64,000 nucleotides of DNA from NCBI GenBank assembly GCA_003255065.1, contig QAOA01000712.1, forward strand, positions 12,055 to 76,054, read 5' to 3'. Made by a program: the position numbers and the translations under genes. The stretch is from Cercis canadensis (Eukaryota; Streptophyta; Magnoliopsida; Fabales; Fabaceae). Positions within the stretch are counted from its first letter, which is position 1, and each line of letters starts with the position of its first letter. Of this stretch, positions 57,390 to 64,000 are shown piece by piece. The notes below the pieces were generated by a model. The model saw only the letters and a list, made by a program, of their open reading frames with translations. It had not been told where the DNA came from and did not search any database.

Positions 57390-60300
57390 CTATTTTCTTG
57401 TTGTTGCCCATGGCCTTGCCTTTCCTAGAAACACCCTTTTGATTTTGTTCAATGATGCAACTACATCCGTCATACTAATTCGTGCTTCTGGCAAATCTGC
57501 ACAGCAATTGAGAGCCAATTCCAAAATGGTTGATGTATATGTTATTATGTCATCAAACTGTTGCCCGTCTTGTTGAAGTAAATTGGAGTCTACAATTTGT
57601 GTAGCATGTGGCATCAAATCTGTGACCCAGCTTTTCAGGTTCAATCTTGCTGTAAACATGTCATCTGTTGGCTTCTTTCTTGTGAACATTTCCAACATCA
57701 AAATCCCATAACTGTAGACATCTCCTCTTATAGAAATAATTCCCTTGGATCCATACTCTGCATGTTGATTACAATTTTCATCAATGTTCACAATATAAAA
57801 TGAATAAGTTGTAAAGAATGAATTAATCCTTTTACATTTAATCATGTTTTTACGAAAAATGTGATATGTACATTTCTTTTTAGGATATACATACCATCAT
57901 ATAAAAATGTAGTTATTTAAATTGTTAATAACAGTACCAATATTAACACCATAACAATTAAGAAGCAAATATTCTAAAATCTTTGAAGAAGAGTCTAAGT
58001 CAGTGGATTGTACTCTCATTCATAAGACATGTCCCCTCATCTCTTCCCCACTTTAAATTCTCGAAATTGCAAATATATAGGTGAAAAAAAGAGAAAAAAA
58101 AAAAAACAGTCTAAAATCCTCAAAGGCTAAGAACTCCTTGAGTACTAAGAAACTCCCCTACCACAAAAATTGAATGCTAGCTATTGCATAGGGTCCCTAG
58201 CTATTGTATAAGTCCATATAGAAACCAGTTATGCTGTGTTTGTATAACATACAATATGGTTATATGCATTTATGTTGACAAAATCTTATCAAAATATAAC
58301 ATTAATATATTAATTAAAATATCAACCAATAGGATATCTTTAATTTATTGATTTAAATACTACAATATATTGAAATTAAATTTAAAACATAGAAGTATCT
58401 AAAATAAAAGAATATCTCAGGCTCATAGTTAGTTGAATTAATTCATATACAAGCTCATCTGATCCTGAATATGTTGGCATGATTTTAATATAAATGGTTA
58501 AGATAAAGAGAGAGAGAAAAAAAAGCTATAGAGGAAATGGTTTGAAAGATTAAAATAAAATAAAAAATACCTGGTGCAATGTAGCCAAGTGTAGCCAAAG
58601 TATTGGTATGTGTTTTAGATTGTCCTTCATCTAAGAGTTTGGCAATTCCAAAATCAGAAACATGTGCGACCATATTTTCATCTAGCAAAATATTGCTAGG
58701 CTTTACATCACAATGAACCACTGCTATTGAAGAACCATGATGGAGATATTCTAATGCTGATGCCACATCGATCATTATATTCAATCTTTGCAAGAAATCC
58801 AAAAAATAGTTATGTGAATACAACCATTTTTCAACACTTCCATTTGGCATGAACTCCAAGATCAAAGCTTTGAAATCAACATTAGAACAACTACTGATGA
58901 TTTTAATGAGATTACGATGTCGCAAATTGCGCATTGCATCACATTCTACATCAAAGCTCTTTGATGTTGCTTCCAAGTTCAAATTAAGAACTTTAATTGC
59001 AACCATCATCCCACTTGAAAGCATGCCTTTATACACATAACCACAATTGCCATTTCCAAGTAAATTACTCTCATCAAATCCATTAGTAGCTTTCACAAGT
59101 TCATAGTAGGAAATCCTTCTTGGTACTCCTAAAGTTGATAAATCCCTTTGAGGTGAATTACCAACACTTTTTCTTTTCCATAGTACAAGGATTCTGCAGG
59201 AAACAACCAAAATGGTTGACACAATTATGGGCAGTATGATTTTGATCCAAAGCAGATTTGCTGATGACCTATGCCTCGTTTCTTTGCTACATGGTGGGAC
59301 TTGCAGGCTTGTATTGCCACAAAGTGCCTCATTATGCATGAAGGATTGAGCAGTGAAATTTTTGAAAGGTCCACCACTTGGAATCTCNGGCATGAACTCC
59401 AAGATCAAAGCTTTGAAATCAACATTAGAACAACTACTGATGATTTTAATGAGATTACGATGTCGCAAATTGCGCATTGCATCACATTCTACATCAAAGC
59501 TCTTTGATGTTGCTTCCAAGTTCAAATTAAGAACTTTAATTGCAACCATCATCCCACTTGAAAGCATGCCTTTATACACATAACCAAAACTGCCCTTTCC
59601 AAGTAAATTACTCTCATCAAATCCATTAGTAGCTTTCACAAGTTCATAATAGGAAATCCTTCTTGGTACTACTAAAGTTGATAAATCCCTTTGAGGTGGA
59701 TTACCAACACTTTTTCTTTTCCATAGTAGAAGGATTATGCAAGAAACAACCAAAATGGTTGACACAATTATGGGCAGTACGATTTTGATCCAAAGCAGAT
59801 TTGCTAATGACCTATGCCTCGTTTTTTTGCTACATGGTGGGACTTGCAAGCTTGTATTGCCACAAAGTGCCTCATTATGCATGAAGGATTGAGCAGTGAA
59901 ATTTTTGAAAGGTCCACCACTTGGAATCTTTCCTTGTAGTCTATTATAAGAAAGATTAATAAATTTAAGATAAACAAGTGACTCTAAAGATTTTGGAATC
60001 ACACCAGACAAATCATTTTGGGCAAGGTCCAAGTCCTCCAAGCCTACCATTTCCCCAAGTGATTTAGGAATAGACCCTTCCATTTTGTTATGGGCTAAGG
60101 AGAGTGCTTGCAAAGTTTTCAAGCCACTAATGGCTGTAGGAATGTTGCCTGAAATCTGATTTCTTGATAAATCTAACAGTGTAACAGCTTTCAAGTTGTT
60201 GATCTCATATGGAAGAAATCCAGTTAAAGCATTTGAGGACAAGTTTATCTCCAAGATATCTTTGAGAGTCCACAGAGACGAGGGTATATCAAAAGCTAAT

Positions 60301-63231
60301 TTGTTAGAGCCCAGGTCAAGGTATCTTAAAGAAGTAAGATTCCCCAAGCATGTTGGTATCCCTCCAGAAAACTTATTTCCATCCAGATACAAATAACTCA
60401 AACTTCTGATTTCACAGAGTTCATCAATGATGGAGCCCTGCAGTGCATTATCACTTAGATTCAATGACTGAAGACTCTGTAATCCATTTATTGTTTCTGG
60501 AATGTGTCCACTCAAATCATTCCCCTGCACGTGGAATGTTAACAAGTTGCTTAAATTTCCCAATTCCAGTGGAACATTGCCATCAATTTTGCAAGAAGGA
60601 GCTCGAAAATCTTGTAAAGAATTAGAGAAGTTTCCAATTGACTTAGGAAGCTTTCCATGGAAAGAATTCTCCGATATTGCGATATATTTCAACTGCCTGC
60701 AATTTGTCAAGGAAGTGAGGAAGTCCATCTCAGAAGTGTGAGCATCTATGGTGAAATTATTGTTCTCTAAATTGAGCAGGATGAGGTCCCTTAAATTCCC
60801 AAGTGTGCTAGGTATAGCTCCACTCAATTCATTCACAAACAGCCCTATATGAGTGAGCTTAGATGCATTCGATATACTATTTGGAAGATTTCCAACAAGT
60901 TTGTTTTCATATAGGAGTAGATCTTCTAGATTGGAAAGACCACATCCCATATCTAATGGAAGACTACCTGAGAGAGAATTGCTTTTGAGAAACAAGGATA
61001 TCAAACTTGAGATGTTGAAAATATTCCAAGGAATGGATCCACTCAAATAGTTATCTGACAAATTAAGTATCTCCAATTCATTAAGAACTCCTATCTCCTT
61101 TGGTATAGAACCTGGAAACACAATATTACGGAATAGAAAATAATTAAGAATCTAATAAATTCTAATGTCAGCAGATGTAAAGTGAGGGGGAAAAAGCATA
61201 TACATAAACTATCATAGATAATTAAAATCTACCATAATATAGGTTTTCTTGATAGGCAACAAAATACATTAAAAAATTAAGTTTGAAATTTTAAAATAAA
61301 TAGTTTTCTATATATGTTCTTGGTTTGTTAAAAAATCTTTTATAAAATTTATTTTCCATGACTAAGCAAGTCCTTATCACCTAACATCATACATATTTCA
61401 CAAATCACATAAGTTTTACTCTACCAATTCCCAATTGCAACTAAACTTAATCGCCATGATAAAAAATTTAGTGCTTATATCCCTTCGTGTTTCCTTGGCA
61501 ACTAGTTAAAAAGTTTCCACTAGATTTAATGACCTTTAAATTTTTAACTTGATAAGATCATCGTCTTAAGATATCCTCCTTTGAAGAAAAACAAAAATAC
61601 AATCGCAATTTCTGCTACCATGAATTAATCATAACTCTGTATAATGCCATGAAAAGGGATGTCATTGGTTGATATGACCAATTAAAATCTATTTATAACA
61701 AAAGAAATAAATTGATAGATGGAGATACAATTTTTTAAGGTAAGATATATAGATGGGTAGATAGAGCGTACCTGTGAATGAGTTCTCTTTGAAATATAAT
61801 TCCTTGAGCAATGTGCAGTTGTCAATTTGTCTTGGGATATTTCCCTCAAAATGGTTAAATGATATAGTAAAAATTTCTAGTTGAGGAAGATGACGACACA
61901 TCTTCTGTGGAAGACTACCATGTAAATTATTATTTATAAGGGAGAGTACTCTCAAAGAAGACATGTTGAAAAGAGAGAAAGGAATTTCACCTACAAATAA
62001 CACAAAACTTAATTATATCAGTTATCATAAATATTTTTAACCAAATTATATAAAAATAAAACAGCAAAATTAAATTTACATTAAGGGTGCATTTTTTGTT
62101 TTGGAAAATCACATTATGAAAGAAAATGTATTCACAAGGAAAATATCTTCCGAAAACACATAGATTTTCTGGATTTTGATTAAGACATTTAAAATTTAGA
62201 ACTTCAAAGAATAAAAATAAAAGTACAGTGATGCGCTGAAAGGAGAGTCTGTTGTACAGTCCAATGAGCTTGATTATTTCAAACATGTGTGCACATCTTA
62301 CAGAGGACACTTGATTTGGTTTTGTCTTTTGAGCTGAAACAATACTTGCTTCTGTTGTCCATTATATATTTGAAATCTTATATGAAGTTTCAAGTTTCAA
62401 CCGTGTGAACCAATTTTCGAATAATTTCTGAAGTAATACTTCAATCTCATAATTATTATAAGAAATTAAAGGCGGAATTACTATGAAATAAGGGGTTCCT
62501 ATATATACTTTGTGCCCAACACCATAAAAAAATCTTGATTAGAATCATTTCACAACTTTGTTAATATATCACTAGAAAAGGTTAAGGACTACGATGATAG
62601 ATGTCTTAAATTTTTTTGATATGTTTTTTGGTAAGAAATTTTTATATATTTTTGAACAAGTATATTTTGCACTAGAAATCATGAGTTGCTCTAAGATATA
62701 AGAAAATATTTAGTATTAAGCCACTAGATGTAATCTAATAGTGTGAGATATTTATAGTTTATAGAAGATTATGAATTCGAACATTATATATATATATATA
62801 TATATATATTATAAATTGAGACAAATAATTAACCTGTGATGAATGTGTAAATATCATATTCATACCTTCTAAGTTAGTCCCACCAAGAAGCAAATATTGG
62901 AGCATGGTCAAGTTTCCAATGTCACCTGGTATGCTTCCTTTGTTGAATGAATTGAGAGAGAGTTGTAAAATTTTCAAGACTCTGCATTCATTCCAAATAG
63001 ATGGCATCTGACCAGTGAAATTATTTTGGACAAGAGCAAGTTGTTCAAGTTTCGGAAGGCCACGGCATATATTCGCTGGGAGATTGCCAGACAGATTATT
63101 ATAGCTAAGGATAACAACTTGTAGCATTGAGTTATTGAAGATCGTCATTGGCAAGGAGCCGGAAAGGAAATTATTTTCAAGGTTCATGACTCTTAGTTGT
63201 GGAAGAGCACCAACCTCTTCTGGGATGTTTC
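57390..63231 (-). CDS. LRR receptor-like kinase (subfamily XII type), 3' part
   Basis: Plasma-membrane receptor kinase of the Xa21/EFR/At3g47570 kind, usually a sensor of microbial patterns. Minus-strand exons: 63231-62866, 61990-61772, 61111-58571 and 57757-57390. All junctions are GT-AG and phase-compatible, and the LRR exons join inside repeats (TNLEG/EIPFS, NSFTG/SIPKE). About 20 LRRs of the LSGxIPxxxGNL type are followed by CGNTSLQVPPC, a membrane span (IVLPIIVSTILVVSCIILLL) and the kinase: LLGKGSFGYVYKG, VAIKVLN, HCDVKPSNILL (Cys before Asp, so non-RD), SDFGIAKL, APEYGSKG. The C terminus is ARPWATTRK. The N terminus and signal peptide lie beyond the window. An N at 59388 is flanked by two 541-bp copies (58846-59387, 59389-59930) about 2% apart, duplicating the span and the first part of the kinase; the copy nearer the C terminus has a damaged glycine loop (LLGNGNCGYVYKG). 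If the duplication is an assembly error the gene may be intact. Confidence 0.85.
57758..58570 (-). other. Last intron of the receptor kinase
   Basis: 813 bp, GTATTTTTTA...CAACATGCAG on the minus strand, splitting the APE motif (GCACCAG/AGTATGG). This position, inside the activation segment, is typical of this kinase subfamily. AT-rich, nothing else in it. Confidence 0.75.
61112..61771 (-). other. LRR-region intron, 660 bp
   Basis: Minus-strand GTACGCTCTATC...TATTGTGTTTCCAG. AT-rich, with no further coding sequence. Confidence 0.6.
61991..62865 (-). other. LRR-region intron, 875 bp
   Basis: Minus-strand GTATGAATATG...GTTATTTGTAG. It holds a (TA)n tract at about 62786-62808. The ORF at 61987-62310 is intronic. 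Confidence 0.6.
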
Positions 63232-64000
63232 CTATAATTCAACATGAAAGAAAGAAAGGAAAAACCATGTTTCAGGATAAGATCATATATATTCCAATAA
63301 TAGCACAATCATTTTAGCATTTATTTGAATCCATATGGTCAATAAATTTTTGAAATGGCAAGTTTATGTTATAATACATATGGTAAGAAATACATTAATA
63401 TGAACATTAATTGAGCAATAGCTCAAGTGGTCATTTATCTAACTTTGTAAAAAAGTACATTAATATTAATGGGTCATGATTATATCTAATTTACCCTTAG
63501 TAAATTTGTGTCTAATTAATAATTAAATTGGGTTAATGGTAACACTTAGTACATTAATTAGATCCAAATCAATCTTGATTAATATTTTTGAAGTACAATT
63601 GGAATTTACCCAAAGAGAATTGGAGCAACCCTAATTCAACTTTATGCTCAATTATACTCGTACAAATTCAGGTTCTTCCTCTAAGTTCATTTCCAATTAC
63701 CCATTATGTCCTTAATGTACTCAATTAGATAAATTAGAAACTTGTAATTGATTAGGAGTTCATTTTAAAATTACACATTAATTATCTACTATTTAGATAG
63801 GTCGAGCTCAATGTTTTAGTTGCAGAGTTGAGAAAATGAGAATACAAACCTGAAACCTTATAAAAGAAAGATAGAATTACTAAAGGCCTGACCTAGTAGC
63901 TTATGTACCATCCATGGTATGGTGTAAAACAACTAATTCTTTGACTCATTTATCAAAATATGATGATTTTGAAAACTATATATAAAAATGGTATTTTTTT
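63232..64000 (-). other. Intron or 5' region of the receptor kinase
   Basis: AT-rich with no LRR coding sequence. It begins with an acceptor (GAATTATAG on the minus strand), so it is intron at least at its left edge. The upstream exon was not found in the window. Confidence 0.5.

Overview
This is plant nuclear DNA, most probably from a eudicot. Evidence for that is TATA-type promoters, AATAAA poly(A) signals, short GT-AG introns, Ty3/Gypsy and Ty1/Copia LTR elements of plant type, and a plant receptor kinase. I see no bacterial operons, CRISPR arrays or rRNA/tRNA genes. The species cannot be named from the window.

Layout. Positions 1-6834 are the 5' two thirds of a Tat-like Gypsy element on the minus strand (element 1). 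Positions 7530-17184 are a nearly identical, complete copy (element 2). It has LTRs of 286-288 bp, a primer-binding site, a polypurine tract, a broken gag-pol on the minus strand, and a convergent, spliced, apparently intact plus-strand gene (the antisense ORF, aORF). Positions 17594-22726 are a Copia element on the plus strand with 5-bp target duplications. A fragment of a CC-NBS-LRR resistance gene lies at 22876-23169. Positions 25131-30126 are a 5-kb hAT-like DNA transposon bounded by a perfect 8-bp target duplication. It carries an exon of a 2-Cys peroxiredoxin and a nested solo LTR. Another solo LTR and a small transposon-like unit carrying G-patch gene pieces follow to about 32.9 kb.

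Positions 34858-52892 are a second, older Tat-like Gypsy family (element 3, target duplication CCATC). It also has an aORF on the opposite strand with an intron at the same place. That aORF has been split by an Athila-like gag/protease-only element (36523-42473, target duplication CCGTC) and by a solo LTR (44127-45862, target duplication AAAAG). The last 7 kb hold the only recognisable host gene: the 3' part of an LRR receptor-like kinase with a non-RD kinase domain, on the minus strand, whose 5' end lies beyond the window.

How the parts relate. Gag-pol and the aORF of each Tat-like element are transcribed towards each other and meet at tandem repeats. The aORF has its own TATA box near the 3' LTR, its own intron and its own poly(A) signal. 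All gag-pol genes are damaged, mostly by short tandem duplications (elements 1 and 2) or by in-frame stops (element 3), so every element would need proteins in trans. Every run of N in the window except one (6835) is flanked by a direct or inverted copy of the adjacent sequence, which points to unmerged contig ends. Several of the apparent duplications, including that in the receptor kinase, should be read with that in mind.
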